Shown one piece after another: positions 26,948 to 34,970 of a stretch of 64,000 nucleotides of DNA. The position numbers were made by a program, and so were the translations under genes. The DNA is taken from NCBI GenBank assembly GCA_902363805.1, contig CABJBF010000004.1:215216-279215 (forward strand), read 5' to 3'. The notes under the pieces were generated by a model. That model did no database searches, was not told the DNA's origin, and saw only the letters and a list, made by a program, of their open reading frames with translations. Origin of the DNA: Eubacteriaceae bacterium (GTDB lineage Bacteria; Bacillota; Clostridia; Lachnospirales; Lachnospiraceae). Numbering within the stretch: position 1 is the stretch's first letter; every line of letters starts with the position of its first letter.

Positions 26948-28312
26948 ATGAGACAGATAATTAATGAGATTTCTAAGGGTAAAAATATAGATGATAATCT
27001 AAAAAAATATGCAGATGGATTTAGCAAAATAAATAATAAATTTGCATATATCAGACTTGCGCTTAACTACTATACTTTTTTGCAGATGCAGCAGGATGAA
27101 AATGATGTAATAAGTTCTGATATTGTCTTAGAATTAAATAAGATGAATGAAGTTATTGCAGACATGAGTGAAGAAGATATAAGTGTAGTTGAGGATATGC
27201 GTAATAACATCATTAGAAAAATGCAGGCCTTAACATATTATGTAGATAAGTATAATGTATACGAATTTGCGTACAACAGAGTTGAATATAAATATCACGA
27301 TTATGATATGCCGGCAAATTATAGTGATGAAGAATTTACAAGAAAAATAATGAAATATATATTCGATGATGAAGACGCGACAATAATTAACAGTAAAATA
27401 TGTGAAATTATAGGTCAGCTTCCAATCAGAATGACTAAATCAAAGTTTTTTGAATATGTAAATTCGGGATTAGATGTATATAATCAGGGCGAAAAGAGTA
27501 GTTTAGATGATTTTGTTTATAGAATAAGAACAAGTGCTATTTTAGAAGAAAAGGAAGATTACAAACTTTTATATCCGGAAATTCATGATACATTTGAAGA
27601 ATTAGATAAATATGATTTGAAGAATATAACAGAAGATGAAGTTAATGAATTTTCTGAAAAATTATCAGAGTTAACAGCTTATATTGATGATAATGTGTCT
27701 GCAAATATGATGATGCAGGAATTGATTAATGATGTTTTGCTTGTGCTATATACATCAGAGAGTCAGGAAAATGATGACATTACAGCAATATGTAGCGAAG
27801 TTGTCAGTGAAACTAATTTGATGTTTACAGGAAAATTTGCTCATAAGACAAATGAAGAATTAGAGGCGATGTTTGTTAAATTAGAAGGCAAACAGGAAGA
27901 ACTTTATCACAATATAATGAATTACGATATTGTTGACCAGATATTAGATAAGAATAAAGATGACATTATCAGAAATAATCTTGAAAAAACATATGAAAAG
28001 GTATCAAGACTTCCTCTGTTAAATTCAGACAGTTTATTTGTGGAATTTGACAAAAAACAGGATAAGGATAAGGTAAATGAAGAATATTTAGAAAAGGTAA
28101 AGGAAAATCTGTACAAAGAATTTATCGACAAATTCGCTAATAGTCAGAGGCTGATAAAGAAGTCGATAATGTCTGCAACATTGAGTGAATTACCTGTATT
28201 TTTCAACAATATAAGTGAATTACAGGATTTCGTATACAATTGTTTAAAGGGATGTACTGATATGGCAGAAAAAAAAGGATGCTTAGAAATTATTTCATCG
28301 ATGATTGTATAA
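26948..28312 (+). CDS. Conserved-looking helical protein of unknown function
   Basis: The 454-residue product is rich in Asp, Glu, Lys, Asn and Tyr, has no signal peptide and no membrane span, and appears almost wholly alpha-helical with several amphipathic stretches (NNLEKTYEKVSRLPLLN, LYKEFIDKFANSQRLIKK). I do not recognise a domain. The start is set to the ATG at 26948, which has GGAGG at 26939-26943 with proper spacing; the ATG at 26936 overlaps that site. It starts 14 bp after lysA and is 12 bp before the next unknown gene, so it belongs to a run lysA-unknown-unknown-DUF2953-gerW. A cytoplasmic structural or regulatory role is only a guess. Confidence 0.75.
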   Translation: MRQIINEISKGKNIDDNLKKYADGFSKINNKFAYIRLALNYYTFLQMQQDENDVISSDIVLELNKMNEVIADMSEEDISVVEDMRNNIIRKMQALTYYVDKYNVYEFAYNRVEYKYHDYDMPANYSDEEFTRKIMKYIFDDEDATIINSKICEIIGQLPIRMTKSKFFEYVNSGLDVYNQGEKSSLDDFVYRIRTSAILEEKEDYKLLYPEIHDTFEELDKYDLKNITEDEVNEFSEKLSELTAYIDDNVSANMMMQELINDVLLVLYTSESQENDDITAICSEVVSETNLMFTGKFAHKTNEELEAMFVKLEGKQEELYHNIMNYDIVDQILDKNKDDIIRNNLEKTYEKVSRLPLLNSDSLFVEFDKKQDKDKVNEEYLEKVKENLYKEFIDKFANSQRLIKKSIMSATLSELPVFFNNISELQDFVYNCLKGCTDMAEKKGCLEIISSMIV

Positions 28313-28324
28313 ATGGAGGTGCAT

Positions 28325-28648
28325 ATGAAATGGTGCGATGATTTGTATATAGGACATGAAGCAATGGACGATAAGGATAATATTGTCTCTAAAATAAAAG
28401 AAGGAAAAATGCAGTTTAATATTTATGTATTGGCTGCACCCTTCAATGATACGGATGTCCTTGACATTTATCCGTCATATGTGCTCTTACAAAAGAGATA
28501 TCTTAATTCGGAACTTATGATTTATGGTATAGCTAAAGGCAAGGAAGAAGCTTATGATATGACCCAGTTGATTATTATGGATTGTTTCCGCGCAACCGGG
28601 CAATTTAAACTAAAGGAATATATGGAAAATAATCATAGTTTCACTTGA
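28325..28648 (+). CDS. Small protein of unknown function
   Basis: A 107-residue soluble protein beginning MKWCDDLYIGHEAMDDKDNIVSKIKEGK. The core alternates strands and helices (QFNIYVLAAPFNDTDVLDIYPSYVLLQ, ELMIYGIAKGKEEAYDMTQLII), suggesting a compact alpha/beta domain. No family recognised. The start is the ATG at 28325 preceded by GGAGGTGC; the ATG at 28313 overlaps that ribosome-binding site. It follows the 454-residue unknown by 12 bp and precedes the DUF2953 gene by 19 bp. The tight spacing suggests these products are made together. Confidence 0.75.
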   Translation: MKWCDDLYIGHEAMDDKDNIVSKIKEGKMQFNIYVLAAPFNDTDVLDIYPSYVLLQKRYLNSELMIYGIAKGKEEAYDMTQLIIMDCFRATGQFKLKEYMENNHSFT

Positions 28649-28667
28649 TTGCAACAGAAGGAGTAAA

Positions 28668-29663
28668 ATGTTACATATTTTATTAATTTTATTAAAAATA
28701 ATAGGAATTATTCTGCTGGCAAGTCTTGCTTTAGTTGCGCTGTTGTTTATTTTACCGGCATCATATAAGATTGAAGGAATAAAAAATAAAGAACAAAGTT
28801 ATTTAACAATTCATGGTGGATGGCTTTTTCATCTTCTTCATTTTAATATGGAATACAGTGAAGAACTGAAGTATTCATTGAGAATTTTTGGATTAAAAAT
28901 TTTTAGTGATGATACTGATGAAAATGAATATGATTCTTATGAAACATTTGAAAATGACAAAAAATATGAAAAACGTGGCAGTACAGAAGATAATGATAAA
29001 AATATGAATTCTGTAGAGAGTGACGATTTCATAAAAGCCGGACAAGAATTTAAGGGTGATAACATTGAGGAAAATGCTTCGGCAAACAACCAGAAACATT
29101 TAGATAAAGAAAGTGTAGATGAACGTCAGTCTTATATTAACAAAGAAGAATCATCAACCGATGAAGAGAATAGTGATTTAGACTATAAAGTAAAGCAGTT
29201 AATAGAGTTTATTAAAAATATATGGTTTAAATGTAGAAAACTATTTGGTAAAATAAAGCATAAGGTTCGAAGCACAAAACACAAATTTAAAAATAATCAA
29301 AAAAAATTTAAATATTTAATAGAGTATTTAAAGAGTGAAGAAGTAAAAACTGCATATAACTATATTAAAAGTAAGACAAGTCAGATTGTAAAGTTACTGA
29401 AACCTAAAAAAATAAGAGGAAAACTTGAGTTTGGATTTGAAAGTCCGGACAAGACGGGGAAGATGCTTGGAGTTATTGCAGTTGTATGTACTGCGTTAAA
29501 GCTTAATATGGATAATTTTCAAATAGAACCTGATTTTGAAAACAAGAAATTTAATGGAATAATCAAGGCATGGGGACATTTTTCTATAGGAGTTGTAGGT
29601 GTTTATATTTTACAGATTTATATGAAAGATGAAGTGCATGCCGTTATTGATAAGTTTAGTTGA
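28668..29663 (+). CDS. DUF2953 domain protein, YtfI-like
   Basis: This 331-residue protein has one N-terminal membrane span (about 4-28), a conserved segment that follows it (GWLFHLLHFNMEYSEELKYSLRIFGLKIF), a long acidic then basic low-complexity middle (about 80-195) and a C-terminal DUF2953 region with LEFGFESPDKTGKMLGVIAVV, FQIEPDFENKKFNGIIKAWGHFSIG. In Bacillus the homologue (YtfI) is encoded next to YtfJ, and the same pair appears here: the gene ends 14 bp before gerW. The biochemical role is not known; co-occurrence suggests a sporulation or germination link. The start follows AAGGAG. Confidence 0.85.
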   Translation: MLHILLILLKIIGIILLASLALVALLFILPASYKIEGIKNKEQSYLTIHGGWLFHLLHFNMEYSEELKYSLRIFGLKIFSDDTDENEYDSYETFENDKKYEKRGSTEDNDKNMNSVESDDFIKAGQEFKGDNIEENASANNQKHLDKESVDERQSYINKEESSTDEENSDLDYKVKQLIEFIKNIWFKCRKLFGKIKHKVRSTKHKFKNNQKKFKYLIEYLKSEEVKTAYNYIKSKTSQIVKLLKPKKIRGKLEFGFESPDKTGKMLGVIAVVCTALKLNMDNFQIEPDFENKKFNGIIKAWGHFSIGVVGVYILQIYMKDEVHAVIDKFS

Positions 29664-29677
29664 CAGGAGGTATTTAT

Positions 29678-30028
29678 ATGTCAGAAGATAGAAAAGCCAC
29701 AGATGATTTACTAAGAGCAATGGAAAAATTTATTACTACAAAATCTGTTGTAGGTGAAGCAATAACTGTTGGAGATACAATTATTCTTCCTATGGCTGAT
29801 GTTTCTTTTGGAATGGGTGTTGGTACTTTTTCAAAAGATACAAGTGCAGGTGGAGGAGTTGGTGGAAAGATAACACCAAGTGCCGTATTGGTTATAAAAG
29901 ATGGTTCTTCAAAACTTATCAGTATAAATGACCAGGATGGGTTCTCGAGAATCATTGATATGGTTCCTGATATTGTTAATAAATTTACAAGTAAAAATGA
30001 TGATGCAGATACATTTGATGAAGAGTAA
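29678..30028 (+). CDS. gerW: GerW family sporulation protein, YtfJ-like
   Basis: A 116-residue protein with the full GerW/YtfJ pattern: TTKSVVGEAITVGDTIILPMADVSFGMGVG, then a glycine-rich GTFSKDTSAGGGVGGKITPSAVLVIKDG, and a C-terminal helix (IIDMVPDIVNKF). In Bacillus the protein is spore-localised and needed for normal germination. The start is the ATG at 29678 behind AGGAGG; an in-frame ATG at 29660 overlaps the upstream stop and has no site of its own. It is coupled with DUF2953 as in Bacillus. Its presence suggests that the organism forms spores or descends from spore formers; it is not proof. Confidence 0.93.
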   Translation: MSEDRKATDDLLRAMEKFITTKSVVGEAITVGDTIILPMADVSFGMGVGTFSKDTSAGGGVGGKITPSAVLVIKDGSSKLISINDQDGFSRIIDMVPDIVNKFTSKNDDADTFDEE

Positions 30029-30068
30029 ATGAAAATTAAGAATTATTACAATTGATTTTAGAAATAAA

Positions 30069-30113
30069 TTAATAAAAATGGCTTGTTTATAGGTTATTTT
30101 TATTAATTTTTTT
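30069..30113 (+). terminator. AT-rich terminator after gerW
   Basis: TTAATAAAAAT and ATTTTTATTAA pair over 11 bp around a 16-nt loop and run into a T-tract. The stem is weak because it lacks G-C pairs, so termination may be partial. A TATAAT at 30116-30121 just after it may serve the next transcript. Confidence 0.5.
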
Positions 30114-30148
30114 CATATAATATCTATATAAAAACACTAGGAATTAAA

Positions 30149-30292
30149 ATGGGAAAAGTTTGTGGATTTGCTCTATTTTGGGTTGCGCTTGGAATGACTA
30201 TAGCGTTAATAATAAGTAGCACTTTTTTAGTGGTCTGCTTGATAATTATGTGCCTGATTTTAGGGTATAATCTTTTTTGCTCATGCAAATAA
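30149..30292 (+). CDS. 47-residue small membrane protein
   Basis: A short open frame with a proper start: ATG at 30149 behind AGGAATT, stop TAA at 30290. The product runs MGKVCGFALFWVALGMTIAL, then a hydrophilic turn (SST), then a second hydrophobic stretch ending GYNLFCSCK, so it should form two membrane helices. A small two-span protein of this design (MG-x-CGF, ending GYNLFC) is, to my recollection, recurrent in Clostridia, but it has no assigned function. It sits alone between gerW and metF, 22 bp before metF, and may be read from the same message as metF. Length and composition support a real gene; no experimental basis is known. Confidence 0.65.
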   Translation: MGKVCGFALFWVALGMTIALIISSTFLVVCLIIMCLILGYNLFCSCK

Positions 30293-30314
30293 AATACAGA
30301 AAGGTAAATGAACA

Positions 30315-31190
30315 ATGAACATAGCAGATTTATTTGAAGAAGGAAAAACAATATTTTCTTTTGAGGTATTCCCACCAAAGAAAGAAAGTGGAATAGAAAC
30401 GGTATATGACACAATAGAAAAACTTACAGATTTGAAACCTGATTTTATTAGTGTTACTTATGGAGCAGGTGGAAGTGGAGTAACAAATCCTATAACAAAG
30501 GATATTTGCTCAAAAATTAAGAATGAATATAAATTAGAAACAATAGCTCATTTGTCATGCATTAATAACACAAAGGATGAAATAGATAAGATTCTTGAAG
30601 AATTAAAAAAAGAGGGAATAGACAATATTTTAGCCTTAAGAGGTGACAGAGTTGAAGGGTTAGAGCCTAAAAAAGATTTTACATATGCATCTGATTTGAC
30701 TAAATATATTATGGACAAGGGCGGATTTCATGTTTCAGGAGCATGCTATCCTGAAGTACATATGGAAGCAAAAGATGCAGTTGATGATATAAAGAACTTA
30801 AAGAAAAAAGTGGATGCAGGAGCAGACCATTTGATTTCTCAGTTATTTTTTGATAATAGAGTATTCTACGATTTTTTGGAAAGAGCCAGAATTGCAGATA
30901 TTAATGTACCGATTGAAGCCGGAATTATGCCTGTAACAAGTAAGAGCCAGATTGAAAGAATGGTTACAATGTGTGGAGCAAGTATTCCTGCATCATTATC
31001 AAGAATAATGCAGAGATATGAATCAAATCCGGAAGCTTTAAGAGATGCAGGAATTGCATATGCGATTAATCAGATTATTGATTTGGCAGCTAATGGAATT
31101 GATGGTGTACATATTTATACAATGAACAACCCTTATGTAGCAAGAAAAATTACAGAAGGAGTTGAAAGTGTGGTTAAGCACAACAGATAA
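30315..31190 (+). CDS. metF: 5,10-Methylenetetrahydrofolate reductase
   Basis: This 291-residue TIM-barrel flavoprotein has bacterial MetF length. Typical motifs are FSFEVFPPKKESG at the N-terminus, FISVTYGAGGSG, THLSC-type IAHLSCINNTKDEI, ILALRGD, FHVSGACYPEVH and ADHLISQLFFDN. It reduces methylene-THF to 5-methyl-THF, the methyl donor for MetH encoded two genes downstream. Spacing to the next gene is 8 bp, so metF, the reactivation-domain gene and metH form an operon for methionine regeneration. I see no SAM riboswitch or T-box in the 286-bp region upstream. The start follows AAAGGT. Confidence 0.95.
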   Translation: MNIADLFEEGKTIFSFEVFPPKKESGIETVYDTIEKLTDLKPDFISVTYGAGGSGVTNPITKDICSKIKNEYKLETIAHLSCINNTKDEIDKILEELKKEGIDNILALRGDRVEGLEPKKDFTYASDLTKYIMDKGGFHVSGACYPEVHMEAKDAVDDIKNLKKKVDAGADHLISQLFFDNRVFYDFLERARIADINVPIEAGIMPVTSKSQIERMVTMCGASIPASLSRIMQRYESNPEALRDAGIAYAINQIIDLAANGIDGVHIYTMNNPYVARKITEGVESVVKHNR

Positions 31191-31198
31191 GGAATAAA

Positions 31199-31876
31199 AT
31201 GAGAGATAAAGACATAATACTTGACTATGTAAATGTAAATGAAGCTTTAAGATATTTAGGATATGGGGATAATAAACCTGACGATAATACAAAAAAATTA
31301 TTGGATATATGTAGTGAAGAATTGCTAAAGGTTATACAGCCTAAATATGTTTATAGAGTATTTGATTTAAATGAAGATTATTCTATAGATGGTGTGGATT
31401 TTGAATTAAAAGGAGAGGCAATAAAAAATCATCTTAAAGGATGTGAAAAAATTGCTATGATGTGCGTTACATTATCTGCTGGAGTGGATTCTTTAATTAG
31501 AAGAAAACAGATAGGAGATATGGCACAGGCTGCCATAATTGATAGTATGGCTTCGGCTGCTGTAGAACAGGTATGCGACAAGGTTGAAGAAATTATAAAA
31601 AAAGAATTTCCTAATTACGAATATACATGGAGATTTGGCATAGGATATGATGATTTTCCGTTAGAATTGCAACAACAGTTTTTAAATGTTGTAAATGCAT
31701 CAAAACAGATAGGCGTATGTGTTAATGATAGTTTTATGCTTACACCTACAAAATCAGTTACATGTATTATTGGTATGGGATATAATCTTAAGACATCAAA
31801 CAAGAAAAGTTGTGATAATTGTAGCTTTAGAGAAAAATGCCAATATAGGAAGGCGGGAAAGAACTGTGGACGTTAA
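31199..31876 (+). CDS. Separate cobalamin-dependent methionine synthase activation protein
   Basis: This 225-residue protein corresponds to the AdoMet-binding reactivation domain that is normally the C-terminal part of MetH, here encoded on its own. It has the N-terminal helical segment (ALRYLGYG), a middle SAGVDSLIRRKQIGDMAQAAIIDSMASAAVEQVCDKVE helix pair that resembles the MetH activation fold, RFGIGYDDFPLELQQQFLNVVNASKQIGV with the RxGYxxxP-like AdoMet contact region, MLTPTKSVTCIIGMGY and a C-terminal cysteine cluster (CDNCSFREKCQYRKAGKNC). It should help remethylate oxidised cob(II)alamin. Overlap with the metH start is 11 bases. The cysteines could hold a metal or iron-sulfur cluster, which is not part of classical MetH. 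Confidence 0.88.
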   Translation: MRDKDIILDYVNVNEALRYLGYGDNKPDDNTKKLLDICSEELLKVIQPKYVYRVFDLNEDYSIDGVDFELKGEAIKNHLKGCEKIAMMCVTLSAGVDSLIRRKQIGDMAQAAIIDSMASAAVEQVCDKVEEIIKKEFPNYEYTWRFGIGYDDFPLELQQQFLNVVNASKQIGVCVNDSFMLTPTKSVTCIIGMGYNLKTSNKKSCDNCSFREKCQYRKAGKNCGR

Positions 31877-34277
31877 AGAATTATTGAAAAAAGGATATAT
31901 TGTTTTAGACGGAGCTATGGGAACCATGCTTCAGAAAAAAGGAATGAAGATGGGAGTGGTTCCTGAAACTTTGGGAATTACCAAACCTGATTGGATTATT
32001 GATATTCATAAACAATATATTGAAGCCGGTTCGGATATTGTTTATGCAAATACATTTGGCGCAAACAGATATAAGTTAAAGGGTACAGGATATTCAACAG
32101 AAGAAATAATAAAAAAGGCAATTGAAAACGGTAGAAAAGCATGCGAGGGAAGCGAAAGCTTCGTTGCACTTGATATAGGACCTATAGGACAACTTCTTGA
32201 ACCAACAGGAAGTTTAAGCTTTGAAGAAGCATATGATATTTTTAAAGAAGAAATTCTTGCCGGAAAAGATGCAGATGTAATTGTAATTGAAACAATGACT
32301 GATTTGTTAGAAACAAAAGCTGCTGTTCTTGCGGCTAAGGAAAATTCAAACTTACCAGTGTTTGTTACAATGACATTTGAAGAAAATAAGAGAACATTTA
32401 CAGGATGTTCAGTCTCAGCAATGGTACTTACAATTGTGGGACTTGGGGTTGATGCAATTGGTGTAAATTGCTCTCTTGGACCTGACCAGTTAGCACCAAT
32501 AGTAGAAGAAATAGGAAAATGGTCAGATATTCCGGTAATTGTAAAGGCTAATGCAGGTTTGCCTGACCCTGTTACAAATGAATATGATGTAACACCTGAG
32601 CAGTTTGTTGAAGATTATAAACAGATGCTAAAATTTGGTGCTAGAATATTTGGCGGATGTTGTGGTACAAATCCTGAGTATATTCGTGCCGTTAAAGCAA
32701 TGCTTGTAGAAGCACAGAAGAATAATGAATTTGAATCAAACAGACAGGAAAGACAACTTGCAATATGTTCTCCAATTAATACCGTAGTGGTAAACCAACC
32801 TAGAATTATCGGTGAAAGAATCAATCCTACAGGTAAAAAGCGTTTTAAACAAGCGTTAGTTGAAAAAGATATGGACTATATTTTAGGACAGGCAACTGAA
32901 CAGATAGAAGCCGGAGCTGAAATATTAGATGTAAATGTTGGTCATCCTGAAATCGATGAAAAAGAAATGATGATTAAGACTGTAAAAGAACTTCAAAGCA
33001 TTGTTTCAGTTCCACTTCAGATCGATTCAACAAAACCGGAAGTTATTGAGGCGGCTTTGCGAGTTTATAATGGTAAGGCAATTGTAAACTCGGTAAATGG
33101 CGAAGATAAGGTGTTAGATACCATTCTTCCTATTGTTAAAAAGTATGGTGCTGCAGTTATTGGACTTGCATTGGATGAAAATGGTATTCCGGCTGATTAC
33201 AAAGGCAGAGTTGAAATTGCTAAGAAAATATTAAATAAAGCATTAAGTTATGGGATTCCAAAAGAAGACGTTATTATAGACTGTCTTGTTTTAACGGTTT
33301 CAGCAGAACAGAAAGCTGCAGGAGAAACTTTAAAGGCATTAAATATTGTTAAAAATGAATTAGGATTAAGAACTGTTTTGGGTGTATCGAACATTTCATT
33401 TGGTTTACCAAACAGAGAATTAGTAAATAAGACATTTTTGACAATGGCACTTACAAATGGACTTGATTTGCCTATTATGAATCCGAATGTTCCGTCAATG
33501 GTATGGGCTGTAAGAACTTATAAGGTGCTTGCAGATATAGATAAAAATTCAATGGAATTTATTTCCCATGCGGATGAATATACAGAGGTAGTTGGAAACA
33601 GTAAAACAAAAGAAGGCGCAGTTCCAGCTGATAATGGTGATGCAAATGACGGTAAGAACAGTAAATTGCTAAAGGCAATGGAACAGGGACTTAAAAATGA
33701 GGGGGCAGAACTGACAAGAGCGTATCTTGAAAATAAAGACGCCATGGAAATAATAAATGATATGCTTATTCCGGCATTAGATGTTGTGGGTGACAAATTT
33801 GAAAAAGGAAAAATATTCCTTCCACAGCTAATTATGGCAGCTGATGTTGCAAAAGTATGTTTTGATGAAGTTAAGAATTATATGTCAGCTAAAGGTGGTC
33901 AGTCAGAACAAAAAGGTAAGATTGTAATAGCTACTGTAAAAGGTGATATTCATGATATCGGAAAAAATATTGTGAAAGTAATTCTTGAAAACTATGGTTA
34001 TAATGTAATTGACCTTGGAAGAGACGTGGACCCTATGAAGGTAGTAGAAGCCGTAAAGGAAAATGATGTAAAACTCGTAGGTTTATCAGCACTTATGACT
34101 ACGACATTAGGTTCAATGGAAGATACTATTAATCTTTTAAAGGAAAATAATCTTGATTGCAAAATAATGGTCGGTGGAGCTGTGCTTACTGAAGATTATG
34201 CAATGAAAATCGGAGCTGATTATTATGCAAAGGATGCAAAACGAAGTGCAGATATTGCTAAAGAAGTTTTGGGTTAG
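31866..34277 (+). CDS. metH: Cobalamin-dependent methionine synthase without the activation domain
   Basis: An 803-residue MetH with three modules. The homocysteine-binding barrel (1 to about 300) has GAMGTMLQ and zinc ligands in FGGCCGTNP. The folate-binding barrel (about 325-580) contains IGERINPTGKKRF and DVNVGHPEID. The B12-binding cap and Rossmann domain (about 600-803) carry DIHDIGKN with the lower-ligand histidine. The usual C-terminal reactivation domain is missing and is encoded by the preceding gene. The start is GTG at 31866 (VDVKELLKKGYIVLDG), overlapping the upstream gene by 11 bases behind AGGAAGG; a longer reading from 31719 is rejected because it runs through the upstream gene in another frame. 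Confidence 0.95.
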   Translation: MDVKELLKKGYIVLDGAMGTMLQKKGMKMGVVPETLGITKPDWIIDIHKQYIEAGSDIVYANTFGANRYKLKGTGYSTEEIIKKAIENGRKACEGSESFVALDIGPIGQLLEPTGSLSFEEAYDIFKEEILAGKDADVIVIETMTDLLETKAAVLAAKENSNLPVFVTMTFEENKRTFTGCSVSAMVLTIVGLGVDAIGVNCSLGPDQLAPIVEEIGKWSDIPVIVKANAGLPDPVTNEYDVTPEQFVEDYKQMLKFGARIFGGCCGTNPEYIRAVKAMLVEAQKNNEFESNRQERQLAICSPINTVVVNQPRIIGERINPTGKKRFKQALVEKDMDYILGQATEQIEAGAEILDVNVGHPEIDEKEMMIKTVKELQSIVSVPLQIDSTKPEVIEAALRVYNGKAIVNSVNGEDKVLDTILPIVKKYGAAVIGLALDENGIPADYKGRVEIAKKILNKALSYGIPKEDVIIDCLVLTVSAEQKAAGETLKALNIVKNELGLRTVLGVSNISFGLPNRELVNKTFLTMALTNGLDLPIMNPNVPSMVWAVRTYKVLADIDKNSMEFISHADEYTEVVGNSKTKEGAVPADNGDANDGKNSKLLKAMEQGLKNEGAELTRAYLENKDAMEIINDMLIPALDVVGDKFEKGKIFLPQLIMAADVAKVCFDEVKNYMSAKGGQSEQKGKIVIATVKGDIHDIGKNIVKVILENYGYNVIDLGRDVDPMKVVEAVKENDVKLVGLSALMTTTLGSMEDTINLLKENNLDCKIMVGGAVLTEDYAMKIGADYYAKDAKRSADIAKEVLG

Positions 34278-34292
34278 AGAATATAAAAATAG

Positions 34293-34331
34293 CGGTGGTA
34301 ATAGATGGAAATCTGACCACCGTTTTATTAT
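34293..34331 (+). terminator. Terminator after metH
   Basis: CGGTGGT and ACCACCG form a 7-bp G+C-rich stem with a 16-nt loop, followed by TTTTATTATT. It closes the metF-metH operon. Confidence 0.75.
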
Positions 34332-34387
34332 TGTGCTACTCCAATTCTTGACAAAGAGTTAAGTTTGGATATTTTAAATATAAAAAT

Positions 34388-34418
34388 AAAAAAGAACCAA
34401 CAGTGTTGGTTCTTTTTT
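34388..34418 (-). terminator. Terminator of rpmB
   Basis: AAAAAAGAACCAACA and TGTTGGTTCTTTTTT (sharing the centre GTG) make a long stem with T-runs on both strands. It directly follows the rpmB stop on the minus strand and can also back up the metH terminator. Confidence 0.85.
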
Positions 34419-34419
34419 A

Positions 34420-34605
34420 TTAAGCACGTTCAACCTTACCTGATCTTAAGCAAGAAGTACAAACGTACATTTTCTTTGCGCCTCCGTTAACTTTAACTTT
34501 AACAGATTTGATATTTGATTTCCACATTTTATTTGAACGTCTATGAGAATGGCTCACAGCGTTACCAAAATGAGCACCCTTATCGCAAATTTCACATTTA
34601 GCCAT
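34420..34605 (-). CDS. rpmB: 50S ribosomal protein L28, zinc-ribbon form
   Basis: The 61-residue L28 has the normal bacterial length for the short form: MAKCEICDKGAHFGNAVSHSHRRSNKMWKSN, then VKVNGGAKKMYVCTSCLRSGK. The two CxxC pairs (CEIC and CTSC) mark the zinc-binding C+ version; many bacteria also carry a cysteine-less copy that replaces it under zinc shortage, but no second copy is visible here. It is monocistronic, with its own promoter at 34669-34697 and a stem-loop leader. The start lies behind AAGGAGGTG. It faces metH and is convergent with it. Confidence 0.97.
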   Translation of the reverse strand: MAKCEICDKGAHFGNAVSHSHRRSNKMWKSNIKSVKVKVNGGAKKMYVCTSCLRSGKVERA

Positions 34606-34632
34606 AATAGCACCTCCTTACACAAAACAATT

Positions 34633-34656
34633 AGGTCAAATTAACGTAATTGACCT
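34633..34656 (-). promoter_or_regulatory. Stem-loop in the rpmB leader
   Basis: AGGTCAA and TTGACCT, extended by TTA/TAA past a bulged A, form a 10-bp stem in the roughly 55-nt rpmB leader, between the transcription start and the ribosome-binding site. It could be a ribosomal-protein autoregulatory structure or an RNA stabiliser; no known class is recognised. Confidence 0.5.
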
Positions 34657-34668
34657 GACACAAAGAGC

Positions 34669-34697
34669 ATTCTAACAGAAAATATTGCAATTTGCAA
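34669..34697 (-). promoter_or_regulatory. Promoter of rpmB
   Basis: On the minus strand TTGCAA (34697-34692) and TAGAAT (34674-34669) have a 17-bp spacer. The start would fall near 34661 and give a short leader containing the stem-loop. Confidence 0.6.
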
Positions 34698-34970
34698 CAG
34701 TTTTTTGTATAAATATAAAAATAAATATAGAAGAAACAGTTTAATCACAAGTACGGATGTATAAATAAATCCACAGTTTCTTATTATTTAGCTCAACAGA
34801 TATCAATAAGATTAAAGAGCCTGAAAGATGTCTTTTAACTTAATGTTATGATAGCACTTGGTTTATCTGTTTATCTGTTGATAAAATCTGCTTTTATTTT
34901 TTTAGAAAAGAATGTATAATATAGTAAGCTATGTATAAAAATGATTTTGAGATATACAGGAGGTATATAT
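34698..34970. other. Divergent intergenic region with inverted repeats
   Basis: Between the rpmB promoter and the yloU-like gene I see no gene. CAACAGATA (34794-34802) is inverted at 34872-34880 (TATCTGTTG), next to a tandem TTTATCTG repeat; inside lies TTAAAGA/TCTTTTAA. A TATAAT at 34915-34920 probably serves the next operon. Purpose unknown; a structured RNA is possible but I recognise none. Confidence 0.35.

Noticed and set aside
30029..30314. SAM riboswitch or T-box ahead of metF
   Set aside because: No SAM-riboswitch core, T-box consensus or attenuator with G+C-rich stems is visible; the space is filled by an AT-rich terminator and a small gene.
30124..30414. A 96-codon minus-strand frame over the gerW-metF gap
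   Set aside because: It overlaps the 47-residue plus-strand gene and the metF start, and has no ribosome-binding site or family features.
31719..31865. A 49-codon N-terminal extension of MetH
   Set aside because: It runs through the 3' end of the upstream gene in another frame; homology begins at the GTG at 31866.
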